The notes beneath the pieces were generated by a model that was given only the letters and a program-made list of their open reading frames with translations, made no database searches and was not told the origin of the DNA. This document shows, piece after piece, positions 6,422-14,963 of a stretch of 22,731 bases of DNA. The stretch is from Bacteroidota bacterium (lineage in GTDB: Bacteria; Bacteroidota; Bacteroidia; Chitinophagales; Chitinophagaceae): the NCBI GenBank assembly GCA_023436685.1, contig JAEZIL010000154.1, positions 1 through 22,731 of the forward strand, written 5' to 3'. Within the stretch, counting starts at the first letter, position 1; each line of letters begins with the position of its first letter. A program made the translations under genes and the position numbers.

Positions 6422-6970
6422 ATGCGTCACGGAGACAAAATCAAAAATTTAGGACGTACAGCTTCTCACCGTAGAGCTTTATTGTCAAACCTTGCTTGCC
6501 AGCTCATAGAGCACAAGCGTATTGTTACCACGCTTGCTAAAGCAAAATCTTTACGTGTTTATGCAGAACCTCTGATAACTCGTTCTAAAGATGATAATAT
6601 GCACAACCGTCGCGTTGTATTTAGCTACCTGCAAGACAAAGAGGCTATCAAGGAATTGTTTGGTGTTATTGGTGATAAGGTTGCCAGCCGCCCCGGTGGT
6701 TACACTCGTATCATTAAGTTACCTACCCGTATGGGCGATGCTGCTGATATGGCGATGATAGAACTGGTAGATTTTAACGAGATCTATAACAAAGATGCTA
6801 AAGATGCTGGCGCTAAGAAAACACGCCGTAGCCGTCGTAGCACAGGTGCTGCTAAGAAAACTGAAACTATTGCACCAGCAGCTGCTGAAGTAGAAACTCC
6901 TGCTGCTGAAGCTCCTGCAACTGAGGAAACTCCAGCTCAAGACCAGGCAACTGAAGAGAACAACGCTTAA
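6422..6970 (+). CDS. rplQ: 50S ribosomal protein L17 with long C-terminal extension
   Basis: L17 lies near the peptide exit tunnel of the large subunit. The conserved core ([74 protein letters not shown]) spans about residues 1-122. The final 60 residues form an extension absent from E. coli L17: first basic ([10 protein letters not shown]), then Ala/Pro/Glu-rich and acidic, with low complexity and probably disordered. Long L17 tails are known in Bacteroidota, so this is a lineage trait rather than a frameshift. A terminator follows 22 nt after the stop and closes the cluster. Confidence 0.97.
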   Translation: MRHGDKIKNLGRTASHRRALLSNLACQLIEHKRIVTTLAKAKSLRVYAEPLITRSKDDNMHNRRVVFSYLQDKEAIKELFGVIGDKVASRPGGYTRIIKLPTRMGDAADMAMIELVDFNEIYNKDAKDAGAKKTRRSRRSTGAAKKTETIAPAAAEVETPAAEAPATEETPAQDQATEENNA

Positions 6971-6992
6971 TTTATTTTAAAGCATAATGAAG

Positions 6993-7021
6993 GCGCAGTA
7001 CATAAGTACTGCGCTTTTTTT
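6993..7021 (+). terminator. intrinsic terminator at the end of the ribosomal cluster
   Basis: A perfect 9-bp GC-rich stem (6993-7001 with 7006-7014, ATAA loop) is followed by seven T. Confidence 0.9.
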
Positions 7022-7114
7022 GTCTGCCAGCTGTTGGGTGATATTAACCGCATACATAAGTTACCATATGGCATGGTTTTTAACGATTCGTATTCGTACA
7101 AATCATGAAAAACT

Positions 7115-7903
7115 ATGAAAAATATTAGTCTAACTATCACTACATTATGTATGGGCCTCATATTAACGTCTTCATGCGTTTCAAACAAGAAATACCGTGA
7201 TGCCCGTTCTGCTGCTGCAACCAATATGGCCGAGAAAAACCGTTTGCAAACAGATCTCAATATTGCTAACGACAGCATTAACAAACTACGCAGCTATAAT
7301 AATGCACTTGGCGACGTTTATCGTAGTACCAATCAGGAGCTTAACTTAAGTAAGGAACAGATAGTAGACCAGCAAAAACGTTTGCAACAATTGCAGCAAC
7401 GCATAGATGCGCAGCGGCGTAATACTGAAGCACTGCGTAAGAAAATAGCAGATGCTTTAGTTGGCTTTCAGGCTAATGAGTTAACAGTATCGATGAAAAA
7501 CGGAAAAGTGTATGTAAGTATGCAGGAAAGTCTTTTGTTCCCATCCGGCAGTGCTGTGGTTAACCAAAAAGGTAAAGATGCCTTAGCAAAAGTTGCCGGT
7601 GTACTCATGACCAATCCAGATATAAATGTAGAAGTAGAAGGGCATACTGATACAAAGCCTATTGCTACAAAACTATATCCTGATAACTGGGCTTTAAGTG
7701 TGGCCCGTTCAACTGCCATTGCTCGTATCCTTATCAAAGATTATTCGGTACCAGCCCCACGTATTACAGCCAGTGGCCGCGGTGAGTTTGATCCTGTGGC
7801 TGATAATGCAACAGAAACCGGCAGGGCACAAAACCGCCGTACTGAAATAATACTGGAACCAAAGCTGGATGAACTGATGCAATTAATACGCGAGGGTAAG
7901 TAA
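7115..7903 (+). CDS. OmpA-family lipoprotein (peptidoglycan-binding)
   Basis: A predicted outer-membrane lipoprotein that tethers the envelope to peptidoglycan. The N-terminus is a lipoprotein signal peptide with lipobox LTSSC, so the mature protein begins at Cys21. Residues about 30-115 are Ala/Gln/Lys/Asn-rich and predicted to form a coiled coil (QKRLQQLQQRIDAQRRNTEA). The C-terminal OmpA domain (about 125-255) contains LLFPSGSAVVNQKGKDAL, EGHTDTKP at 175-182, and the closing GRAQNRRTEIIL with the Arg and Asp-type residues that bind diaminopimelate. The ATG at 7115 is chosen because the ATG ten bases upstream runs into a stop. It is flanked by terminators, so it is a single-gene transcript. 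The specific cellular role is unknown. Confidence 0.92.
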   Translation: MKNISLTITTLCMGLILTSSCVSNKKYRDARSAAATNMAEKNRLQTDLNIANDSINKLRSYNNALGDVYRSTNQELNLSKEQIVDQQKRLQQLQQRIDAQRRNTEALRKKIADALVGFQANELTVSMKNGKVYVSMQESLLFPSGSAVVNQKGKDALAKVAGVLMTNPDINVEVEGHTDTKPIATKLYPDNWALSVARSTAIARILIKDYSVPAPRITASGRGEFDPVADNATETGRAQNRRTEIILEPKLDELMQLIREGK

Positions 7904-7924
7904 ATTATTCAATTAATATTTTAA

Positions 7925-7955
7925 AATGGCGGTGAACACTTCATCGCCATTTTTT
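7925..7955 (+). terminator. intrinsic terminator after the OmpA-family gene
   Basis: AATGGCG (7925-7931) pairs with CGCCATT (7945-7951). The stem extends inward by four more pairs to a 5-nt loop (7936-7940) and is followed by a T-run. Confidence 0.85.
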
Positions 7956-8037
7956 GTAAATAAATCATAAAGTAGCGTATTCCATTACGGGTAATCTGGT
8001 TTAATCGGTAAATTTATTAGACCTCAAAACTGTTCGT

Positions 8038-8964
8038 ATGACTCAGCGTTTCAAATCCGTATTCTATGTATTTACAGGCATCATTATAGGTGCCGCTGTT
8101 ATTACAGGCCTTGCATTTCGAGAAAGCGATAAGGAGGAGGAGAAAGTTGAAGTAAAACATGACGGGCGCCTGCAGTACAAATGGTATGTTCCTGAAACGC
8201 CTAAATCAATATCGTTTGCAGGCGAACGGGTACCATTGGAGCGGTGGGATGTTAAAGAGCAAATGGAACGTGAACTCTTATATAATTATTATGCGCAATA
8301 CAGTACGCTATATATACTTCGCCTGACAACACGCTATTTCCCTGTAATAGAGCCTATACTGAAGGCTAATGGTATTCCTGATGATTTTAAGTACCTGTGC
8401 GTGGCTGAAAGTGCGTTGCGTAATCAAACCTCTAGTGCAGGAGCCGTTGGCTTTTGGCAATTTATGCGAGATACGGGGCCACGGTACGGGCTTGAGATTA
8501 ATGATGAAGTAGATGAGCGTTACCATGTGGAAAAATCAACCCTTGCAGCTTGCAAATACCTAAGGGAAGCATATAATAAATTTGGTACGTGGACAGCGGC
8601 CGCAGCATCATATAACTGCGGTATGGGAGGCTACAATAAATTTTCCACCCAGCAGCAACGTACTAACTACTATGATCTTCTTTTGCCTGAAGAAACAATG
8701 CGCTATATCTTCCGCATATTGGCATTTAAACACATATTGGGTCAGGCACATAACATTGGGTTTATCATGCATGGTATAGATGCATACAAACCTATTCCTA
8801 CAAGGTCGGTAACGGTTGATAGCACAATAAAGGATCTTGCTCAGTACTCCCTCAACAATGGTACTACTTATAGAATGCTTAAGATACTTAACCCATGGTT
8901 GCGAGACAGAGAGTTAACTGTTAAGCCGGGTAAAACATATACAATCCAACTGCCCAAAGCATAA
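8038..8964 (+). CDS. membrane-anchored lytic transglycosylase with SLT domain and LysM-like tail
   Basis: It probably cleaves peptidoglycan glycan strands to form 1,6-anhydro-muropeptides in the periplasm. The N-terminus has one hydrophobic segment (about residues 7-27), a signal anchor. The SLT/goose-lysozyme fold covers about 100-230: the catalytic Glu is Glu124 in CVAESALRNQ, followed by SSAGAVGFWQFMRDTGPRYG and the AAAASYNCGMGG motif. The last 50 residues (DSTIKDLAQYSLNNGTTYRM ... KPGKTYTIQLPK) resemble a LysM carbohydrate-binding repeat. This layout is like MltD, but with a single LysM-like unit and a shorter length, so no gene symbol is assigned. A near-consensus -7 box (TAAATTTA, 8009-8016) lies 21 nt upstream of the ATG. 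Confidence 0.9.
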   Translation: MTQRFKSVFYVFTGIIIGAAVITGLAFRESDKEEEKVEVKHDGRLQYKWYVPETPKSISFAGERVPLERWDVKEQMERELLYNYYAQYSTLYILRLTTRYFPVIEPILKANGIPDDFKYLCVAESALRNQTSSAGAVGFWQFMRDTGPRYGLEINDEVDERYHVEKSTLAACKYLREAYNKFGTWTAAAASYNCGMGGYNKFSTQQQRTNYYDLLLPEETMRYIFRILAFKHILGQAHNIGFIMHGIDAYKPIPTRSVTVDSTIKDLAQYSLNNGTTYRMLKILNPWLRDRELTVKPGKTYTIQLPKA

Positions 8965-8986
8965 CTACTATATCCATTACATTATG

Positions 8987-8994
8987 TAGCTTTA
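8987..8994 (+). promoter_or_regulatory. possible -7 box for the acylase gene (TAGCTTTA)
   Basis: A one-mismatch match to TAnnTTTG (final G is A), 19 nt before the ATG at 9014. Confidence 0.3.
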
Positions 8995-9013
8995 AGCTGG
9001 TTAATGCTAGCTT

Positions 9014-11377
9014 ATGCGTAAAGTTTCGGCTATAATAGCACTTGTCTTCACTACTATACTTATATTTTTATTAGACAGGCCCTTGGGCTCATTACCTGCT
9101 TTAGGTAAGTTGCTTGATCCCGTCAATGGCTTTTGGGCCAATGCAGAGCCTGTCAATAAGTCCTTTACTAGAAATGTTCACTTACGCATACAAAAGCCTG
9201 TTTCTGTAAGTTTTGATGATAGGCTAGTACCGCATGTTTACGCCGCCAGCGATGAGGACCTATACTATGTACAGGGTTATATACATGCTTATTTCAGATT
9301 ATGGCAAATGGATATGCAAACACGGGCCGCTGCTGGCAGAGTTAGTGAAGTAATAGGAGAGAAGGGCTTGAAGCATGATCGTACAATGCGCCGCAAAGGC
9401 ATGGTATATGGTGCGCAAAACTCGTTAAATGATATGGAAGCCGACAACCGTACAAGAGCTATGTTGGACGCATATACAAGTGGTGTAAATGATTTCATTA
9501 ATAGCCTTAGTTATTGTACCCTGCCGGTTGAATATAAGCTTATGGGCTTTGAGCCTGAACCATGGACAAACCTTAAGTGTGCTTTACTTCTAAAATACAT
9601 GGCTGATGACCTGACAGGTTATACCGAAGATATTGCCTTAACTGTAGTTAGGAATATGTTATCAGAACCATTGTTTAATAACTTGTTTCCTGAAAGAAAT
9701 AATGAGAGCACTCCTGTAATACCAACAGGTACTACCCATGCAAAGCCATCACTGTCAACTCGCTTACCTGTGCCGGATAGCTTTGCGAGAGTTGTATTGA
9801 ATGCAACTGATTTTGAGAAAGAAGAAAATGAAGGTAAAGGGAGTAACAATTGGGCAGTGAGTGGTAGCCGTACTAAAAGCGGCTCGCCTATTTTGTGTAA
9901 CGATCCGCATCTTGGTTTGAATTTGCCATCTTTATGGTTCGAGATACAGTTGCATGCTCCCGGTGTCAATGTATATGGCGTGTCGCTACCCGGCGCCCCG
10001 GGAGTTGTTATTGGTTTTAACGACAATATTTCCTGGGGATTTACCAATAATTATCGTGATGTTAAAGACTTTTACGCTATTGACCAGGAAGGCGATAAAT
10101 ATAATTTCAATGGCAGGCTACTTTCCTTCGTGAACCGTATAGAGCATATAGGTATAAAAGGTAAACCCGCATTTATAGATACAGTTCACTATACTTTGCA
10201 TGGCCCTGTGATGTATGACAAAAACTTTCATGGCCCCGGAGGCATTAAAAAACCTCTCGCTTTGACATGGATGGCTCACAAAGCTTCCAATGAATTATTG
10301 TCACTCTATTTGCTGAACAGAAGCAGTACTTATGATGAATTTGTATCGGCAATAATGCATTTCAAATGTCCTGCGCAGAACATGATATATGCCGATAAGC
10401 AAGGGAACATTGCCCTATGGGGCCAGGGGCAGTTTGTGAATAAATGGAAAGATCAGGGTAAATATGTAATGAGAGGTACTGATAGCACAACTGTGTGGCG
10501 AGAGCTGATACCTATGCACGAAAACCCACATGCTGTAAATCCATCGCAGGGGTTTCTTAGTTCCGCAAATCAAACAGTGACAGATAGCACATATCCCTAT
10601 TGGTACAATGGTTATTTCTATGAGTTCAGGTCATGGCGTATCAATGCAGTGCTTGCGGCCACCAATCAAGCCACAATTCAGGATATGTTTGCTTTGCAAA
10701 ACGATACTTATTCTACTCTGGCTTACTTCACCTTGCCTGTTATGCTGAAATACTTGCCACAAAATATAGATGTTAATGCTGCTAAATATGCTAATGAATT
10801 AAGAAGATGGAATTACATGTTAGATGCTGAAAGCACTACAGCTACTACATTCCAAATTTGGTGGTCAATACTCTACAATGATATCTGGGAAAAGCAATTT
10901 GAGAATATTCCTGATGGCCTGCGCCCCTCGCCCGAGCGTACAATGCAGTTGATACGTGATTCCGCTATACCGAATTTGCCTATGCTTGTTGAAGTAAGTT
11001 ATATGGAAACTGTTGATAGTATCAAACGTCTTAAACACAATGAATGGTTTGCAGTGAAAAATACTTCTGTTAATCACTTAACTAAAATACCTGCCTTTAG
11101 CTTTACTAATTTAAAAACGGGTGGGTGGGGCAATACTGTTAATGCAATGAAAGGTAATCATGGACCATCGTGGAGAATGGTTGTGCAGATGGGAAAGGAG
11201 CCAGAAGGGTATGGTGTATATCCCGGCGGGCAGTCGGGTAATCCAGGTAGCAAGTATTATGCTAGCTTTTTAGGTAAATGGGCTAAAGGTGAATATTATA
11301 GGCTTTCGTTTATACCGGAGAGTAAGGCTGGCAGTGAAGTTGCTTCAACTTATAAATGGACAATACAACCGAAATAA
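9014..11377 (+). CDS. penicillin acylase family (S45) N-terminal-nucleophile hydrolase
   Basis: A secreted amidase of the penicillin/cephalosporin/AHL-acylase superfamily, made as one chain and cut by itself into alpha and beta subunits. The N-terminus carries a hydrophobic export segment (about residues 4-22). The alpha part contains YYVQGYIHAYFRLWQMDMQT and AGRVSEVIGEKG. The self-cleavage site and nucleophile are at Ser277 in EGKGSNNWAVSGSRT, followed by the NDPHLGLNLPSLWFEIQLHA block; VIGFNDNISWGFTNNYRDVK and the C-terminal GGQSGNPGSKYYASF block are also typical. The 787-residue length is normal. The true substrate cannot be told from sequence: beta-lactam side chains, acyl-homoserine lactones or other N-acyl amides are all possible. 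A small membrane protein follows after 1 nt. Confidence 0.92.
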   Translation: MRKVSAIIALVFTTILIFLLDRPLGSLPALGKLLDPVNGFWANAEPVNKSFTRNVHLRIQKPVSVSFDDRLVPHVYAASDEDLYYVQGYIHAYFRLWQMDMQTRAAAGRVSEVIGEKGLKHDRTMRRKGMVYGAQNSLNDMEADNRTRAMLDAYTSGVNDFINSLSYCTLPVEYKLMGFEPEPWTNLKCALLLKYMADDLTGYTEDIALTVVRNMLSEPLFNNLFPERNNESTPVIPTGTTHAKPSLSTRLPVPDSFARVVLNATDFEKEENEGKGSNNWAVSGSRTKSGSPILCNDPHLGLNLPSLWFEIQLHAPGVNVYGVSLPGAPGVVIGFNDNISWGFTNNYRDVKDFYAIDQEGDKYNFNGRLLSFVNRIEHIGIKGKPAFIDTVHYTLHGPVMYDKNFHGPGGIKKPLALTWMAHKASNELLSLYLLNRSSTYDEFVSAIMHFKCPAQNMIYADKQGNIALWGQGQFVNKWKDQGKYVMRGTDSTTVWRELIPMHENPHAVNPSQGFLSSANQTVTDSTYPYWYNGYFYEFRSWRINAVLAATNQATIQDMFALQNDTYSTLAYFTLPVMLKYLPQNIDVNAAKYANELRRWNYMLDAESTTATTFQIWWSILYNDIWEKQFENIPDGLRPSPERTMQLIRDSAIPNLPMLVEVSYMETVDSIKRLKHNEWFAVKNTSVNHLTKIPAFSFTNLKTGGWGNTVNAMKGNHGPSWRMVVQMGKEPEGYGVYPGGQSGNPGSKYYASFLGKWAKGEYYRLSFIPESKAGSEVASTYKWTIQPK

Positions 11378-11378
11378 T

Positions 11379-11726
11379 ATGCGCATCCTTATATCCCTAA
11401 TACTCATCATGCTATTTTCAGCTTTATCTACCTGGTTCTTTCCATGGTGGAGTATGCCTTTAGTTACATTTCTGGTGGCACTCATAATGCAGCAAAAGCC
11501 TGGCAAATCCTTCCTGATTGGTTTTGTTTCAATTGCATTGTTGTGGCTCATTGTTATGCTGTGGCGCGACATTCCCAACGAACATATTCTTTCAGATAGG
11601 ATGGCAAAAGTTTTCGGCTTGCCTAACTTTTCATTGCTAATGGTTGTAAATGTTTTTTTAGGTGGCCTGATAGGCGGTTTGGCTGCATGGTGCGCCGGGC
11701 TTATGAATCGTGCATTTAGAGCTTGA
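11379..11726 (+). CDS. small hydrophobic membrane protein of unknown function
   Basis: A product of 115 residues with no family I recognise. It is almost entirely hydrophobic, with about four predicted membrane segments: near residues 3-20, 24-40, 44-62 and 86-108, the last Gly-rich (VNVFLGGLIGGLAAWCAGL). A short polar stretch (RDIPNEHILSDRMAKVFG) lies between the third and fourth. The frame is open back to 11289 inside the acylase gene, but the ATG at 11379, 1 nt after the acylase stop, is the sensible start and suggests translational coupling. The pairing with the acylase may mean a shared role or simply dense packing. Confidence 0.75.
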   Translation: MRILISLILIMLFSALSTWFFPWWSMPLVTFLVALIMQQKPGKSFLIGFVSIALLWLIVMLWRDIPNEHILSDRMAKVFGLPNFSLLMVVNVFLGGLIGGLAAWCAGLMNRAFRA

Positions 11727-11757
11727 CAATTTTACAAGATTTCAGCCATTAATATAG

Positions 11758-11765
11758 TAGCTTTG
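11758..11765 (+). promoter_or_regulatory. promoter -7 box for the CDF transporter (TAGCTTTG)
   Basis: An exact TAnnTTTG match, with exactly 7 nt between its last base and the ATG at 11773; a leaderless mRNA is expected. Confidence 0.6.
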
Positions 11766-11772
11766 CGTCAGC

Positions 11773-12744
11773 ATGACCATTCGCCTGCAACGCTATATCG
11801 CCATTCTTTCTGTTATATTGTTTATTGGCAAGATATGGGCATGGTACATTACACATTCAGTCATTATCCTTACCGATGCACTGGAAAGCATAGTAAATGT
11901 TATTGCAGGATTTATAGGTTTATACAGTGTAATACTAGCTGCTAAACCACGCGATCTTAATCACCCGTATGGCCATGGTAAAGTTGAGTTTGTTTCAGCA
12001 GCTATTGAAGGTTCGCTTATTAGTTTTGCAGGTGTTGCCATTATTTATGAGGCAGTTCAGGTGCTGTTGAGTCCACAGCCAATACATTCACTGGATGTAG
12101 GTATATATATTACTGGTGCTGCAGGCCTTATCAATTATATGGTAGGGCGTTATGCTGTTGCTATAGGCAAAAAAAACCGTTCACTTACTGTGGAAGCTGC
12201 CGGCAGGCATTTGAAGACAGATGCGTATTCCACGTTTGCAATGGTGGTGGGGCTGTTGCTATTATTAATTACCAAATGGGCCTGGCTAGATAGTGTTGTG
12301 GCCATTATATTCGCTGTAATTATACTTATAACAGGCTATAAGCTGGTTCGCCGTTCGCTTGCAGGTATAATGGATGAGGCCGATGAGAAAATGCTGGCGC
12401 AGGTAATACAGGTATTACAAAAATACCGTCAGCCACAATGGATAGATCTGCATAACCTGCGCGTAATACATTATGGTGAGATAATGCATATAGATGCGCA
12501 TATGACCTTGCCATGGTACTATGAAGTAAGGCAGGCTGAGCGCGAGATACATGATTTAGAAAAACTGATACAGGATAATTTTGGTGGTAAAGTTGAAATG
12601 TTCATTCATATAGATGCATGCATGCCATATTCGTGCAAACTATGTGCACTGGCTGAATGTAATGTGAGACAGGCGCCATTTCAGCAGCAGGTTATTTGGA
12701 CACCCGATAATGTGCGCGTAGACTCCAAACATGGCAAAGAATAG
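11773..12744 (+). CDS. cation diffusion facilitator (CDF) family divalent-metal exporter
   Basis: It probably exports Zn2+, Fe2+ or a similar divalent cation from the cytoplasm in exchange for protons. The 323-residue protein has the CDF layout: about six membrane helices to residue 190, then a cytoplasmic ferredoxin-like domain. The transport site is suggested by Asp35 in LTDALES and by HLKTD (His146, Asp150); the family's HPYGHGKVEF signature follows TM2. The C-terminal domain has MHIDAHMTL and FIHIDAC and then a Cys cluster C-x4-C-x2-C-x4-C (Cys283, 288, 291, 296), a possible metal site. The second Asp of the first FieF-type DxxxD pair is Ser39 here. The gene converges with rnhA, with 1 nt between the two stops. 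Confidence 0.9.
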   Translation: MTIRLQRYIAILSVILFIGKIWAWYITHSVIILTDALESIVNVIAGFIGLYSVILAAKPRDLNHPYGHGKVEFVSAAIEGSLISFAGVAIIYEAVQVLLSPQPIHSLDVGIYITGAAGLINYMVGRYAVAIGKKNRSLTVEAAGRHLKTDAYSTFAMVVGLLLLLITKWAWLDSVVAIIFAVIILITGYKLVRRSLAGIMDEADEKMLAQVIQVLQKYRQPQWIDLHNLRVIHYGEIMHIDAHMTLPWYYEVRQAEREIHDLEKLIQDNFGGKVEMFIHIDACMPYSCKLCALAECNVRQAPFQQQVIWTPDNVRVDSKHGKE

Positions 12745-12745
12745 T

Positions 12746-13219
12746 TTATAGCAGGCCTTTTTCGGCCATTTCGTAGCCATGATCTACCAGCCATTTACCA
12801 CTGTCTGCAGCCATAGTGGCCAATTCATCGCAACGGTTGTTCCATTTATTATCTGCATGGCCTTTTACCCAAACAAACTTAATGCGGTGCTTTTTAGCAA
12901 CGGTCAAATAGCGTTGCCATAAGTCGGGATTTTTTTTGTCTTTAAACCCTTTTTTTACCCAACCGGCAAGCCAGCCTTTTTCTACAGCATTTACTACATA
13001 TGCCGAATCGCTATAGATAATTACATCCAACCCATCTCGTGTCAGCATTTCCAATCCGGCTATTACAGCCATCAGCTCCATTCGGTTGTTGGTCGTGTGC
13101 CTGTATCCTTGCGATACCTCTTTTATTACCGATCCCCATTGCAATACTACGCCATAGCCACCCGGGCCCGGGTTGCCACGTGCAGCCCCATCGGTATAAA
13201 TGATTAGTTGTTTAGACAT
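12746..13219 (-). CDS. rnhA: ribonuclease HI
   Basis: It degrades RNA in RNA-DNA hybrids (R-loops, replication primers). The 157-residue protein carries all four metal-binding acidic residues: Asp10 in YTDGAARGNPGPGGYG, Glu48 in NNRMELMAV, Asp71 in IYSDSAYV and Asp131 in NNRCDELA, plus His121 in VKGHADN. The basic handle (KGWLAGWVKKGFKDKKN) is present, so it is the bacterial E. coli-like type. It is transcribed leftward from a promoter that interlocks with the mqnA promoter, and it ends against the CDF gene. Confidence 0.97.
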   Translation of the reverse strand: MSKQLIIYTDGAARGNPGPGGYGVVLQWGSVIKEVSQGYRHTTNNRMELMAVIAGLEMLTRDGLDVIIYSDSAYVVNAVEKGWLAGWVKKGFKDKKNPDLWQRYLTVAKKHRIKFVWVKGHADNKWNNRCDELATMAADSGKWLVDHGYEMAEKGLL

Positions 13220-13237
13220 GAATTATAAGAAGCAGCG

Positions 13238-13245
13238 TATCTTTG
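13238..13245 (+). promoter_or_regulatory. promoter -7 box for mqnA (TATCTTTG)
   Basis: An exact TAnnTTTG match on the + strand, in the rnhA-mqnA gap. The likely TTG start of mqnA lies 18 nt downstream. Confidence 0.6.
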
Positions 13246-13249
13246 CGCC

Positions 13250-13257
13250 CAAAAGTA
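13250..13257 (-). promoter_or_regulatory. promoter -7 box for rnhA (TACTTTTG)
   Basis: An exact TAnnTTTG match on the - strand, 30 nt before the rnhA ATG. It lies only 4 nt from the opposite-facing mqnA box, so the two promoters overlap and their transcripts should overlap by a few bases. Confidence 0.5.
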
Positions 13258-13263
13258 AACTGT

Positions 13264-14004
13264 TTGAAAGACAAAATAAAAGTTGCAGCAGTAAGTTATT
13301 TGAATACCAAGCCTATGTTGTATGGTATAGAGCGCAGCGATGTGATGGATATCATAGAACTGGTAAGTGACTATCCTGCCAACGTTGCTAAAAGCCTGCA
13401 AGATGGTGCTATTGATGTAGCACTACTACCTGTGGCTGCCATACCTTCTATTGAAGGAGCAAGAATTATTGGTGATTATGGTATTGCTGCCGATGGTAAT
13501 GTAGCCTCAGTATGTATTTTTAGCCAGGTGCCAATGGAAGAAATAGAAACCGTTTATCTCGACTACCAATCGCGCACTTCTGTTAGGCTTGCTCAGCTTT
13601 TATTGGAAAAATACTGGAATAAGCAAGTTGTTTTTTTGCCTGCAACTGAGCATTATATCGATTACATTAATGGCACTACTGCTGGTGTTATTATTGGCGA
13701 TAGGGCACTAAAACAACTTGTCAATTTTGAATATATATACGATTTAGCGGAGGCTTGGCGAGATTTTACGGGCCTTCCTTTTGTTTTTGCGGCATGGGTA
13801 GCCAATAAAGAGCTACCGGAAGAATTCGTAAACAAGTTCAATGCTGCAAATGCAGAAGGATTACGTCATATAGATGAGGTAGTAGAAGAGAACCCCTTCC
13901 CGTATTATGATTTGAAAAAATACTTTACACAAAATATCCACTATTTGCTGGATGAGGAAAAGCGTAAGGGGCTTGCAAAATTTCTTCAGTTAATTCAATC
14001 CTGA
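13264..14004 (+). CDS. mqnA: chorismate dehydratase, futalosine menaquinone pathway
   Basis: MqnA removes water from chorismate to make 3-enolpyruvoyl benzoate, the first step of the futalosine route to menaquinone. The fold is that of a periplasmic-binding protein, but it is cytosolic. The protein has about 246 residues, normal for the family; visible family blocks are KVAAVSYLNTKPMLYGIE at the N-terminus, DVALLPVAAIP, ADGNVASVCIFS, VYLDYQSRTSVRL and GVIIGDRAL. There is no ATG at the 5' end. The frame is open back to a TTG at 13243, but that codon lies inside the promoter -7 box, so the TTG at 13264 is preferred. Other mqn genes are not in the window. Confidence 0.9.
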   Translation: MKDKIKVAAVSYLNTKPMLYGIERSDVMDIIELVSDYPANVAKSLQDGAIDVALLPVAAIPSIEGARIIGDYGIAADGNVASVCIFSQVPMEEIETVYLDYQSRTSVRLAQLLLEKYWNKQVVFLPATEHYIDYINGTTAGVIIGDRALKQLVNFEYIYDLAEAWRDFTGLPFVFAAWVANKELPEEFVNKFNAANAEGLRHIDEVVEENPFPYYDLKKYFTQNIHYLLDEEKRKGLAKFLQLIQS

Positions 14005-14052
14005 TAATAGCAGCATTGAAGGAGCAAATACTATATTCCGGTATATCGGGGG

Positions 14053-14060
14053 TATATTTG
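14053..14060 (+). promoter_or_regulatory. promoter -7 box for the HMG-CoA lyase-like gene (TATATTTG)
   Basis: An exact TAnnTTTG match, 16 nt before the ATG at 14077. Confidence 0.55.
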
Positions 14061-14076
14061 TGTTTCATATAAGCAT

Positions 14077-14937
14077 ATGCAAAAGAGCATAACACTGGTT
14101 GAGTGTCCACGCGATGCCATGCAAGGCTGGGCTCATTTTATACCTACAGAGCAAAAAGTACAATACCTGAACCAACTGCTGAAGGTCGGCTTCGACGTGT
14201 TGGATTTTGGTTCATTCGTTTCGGCCAAGGCTATTCCTCAAATGGCAGATACAAAAGAGGTACTACCCCAGTTGGATCTTAGCAATACGCGAACAAAACT
14301 TCTTGCAATAATTGCGAATACACGAGGTGCTCAAGATGCAGTAGCCTACGAACAGATAGCATACTTAGGTTTCCCATTTTCAATTTCAGAGACCTTCCAG
14401 CAGCGCAATGCTAATAAGAGCATTACTGAATCGCTTGTACAAGTTGAAGAGATACAGAATTTATGCCTGCAACATGGTAAGGAGCTGGTAGTATACATAT
14501 CTATGGGTTTTGGTAATCCTTATGGAGATGAGTATAATGCGGAGATAGCTATTCAATGGGTAGGCAAACTTGCTGCAATGGGTATTAAAACCATTGCGAT
14601 GTCTGATACAGTAGGTGTAGCCGAGCCTTCTAATATTGAATATATTTATAAAAGCCTTGTGCCTGAATTTAAAGGAGTAAATATTGGCGCGCACTTTCAT
14701 TCTACTGCCGATAAATGGGAAGAGAAAATTCAAACCGCTTATGACAATGGTTGTATGCGTTTTGATAGCGCCATGAAAGGCATCGGAGGCTGTCCTATGG
14801 CTAAAGATGACTTGGTTGGAAATATTGCAACAGAGAATATCGTAAACTGGTGCAGCAGGAAGGATATATCATTAAATATTAATAAAGATGAGTTTATGAC
14901 AGCCTTGCAAATGGCTGCTCAAATTTTTGTTTCTTAA
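14077..14937 (+). CDS. hydroxymethylglutaryl-CoA lyase family protein
   Basis: It probably splits 3-hydroxy-3-methylglutaryl-CoA into acetyl-CoA and acetoacetate (leucine and ketone-body metabolism), or performs a related aldol cleavage. It is a DRE-TIM metallolyase barrel of 286 residues. Active-site features are the catalytic Arg12-Asp13 in [33 protein letters not shown], the metal-binding His206-x-His208 in GAHFHST, and the lyase signature [15 protein letters not shown] with the redox-sensitive Cys239. The usual PRDGLQ is PRDAMQ here. The Cys signature argues for the lyase rather than homocitrate or isopropylmalate synthase, which share the barrel. panB follows after 26 nt on the same strand and may be co-transcribed. 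Confidence 0.88.
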   Translation: MQKSITLVECPRDAMQGWAHFIPTEQKVQYLNQLLKVGFDVLDFGSFVSAKAIPQMADTKEVLPQLDLSNTRTKLLAIIANTRGAQDAVAYEQIAYLGFPFSISETFQQRNANKSITESLVQVEEIQNLCLQHGKELVVYISMGFGNPYGDEYNAEIAIQWVGKLAAMGIKTIAMSDTVGVAEPSNIEYIYKSLVPEFKGVNIGAHFHSTADKWEEKIQTAYDNGCMRFDSAMKGIGGCPMAKDDLVGNIATENIVNWCSRKDISLNINKDEFMTALQMAAQIFVS

Positions 14938-14963
14938 CTTTAACATCCTACAGATACATACTT

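Noticed and set aside
11269..11292. Shared GKWAKG string in the beta-barrel gene end and the acylase end
   Set aside because: A six-residue coincidence in unrelated proteins, with no similarity around it.
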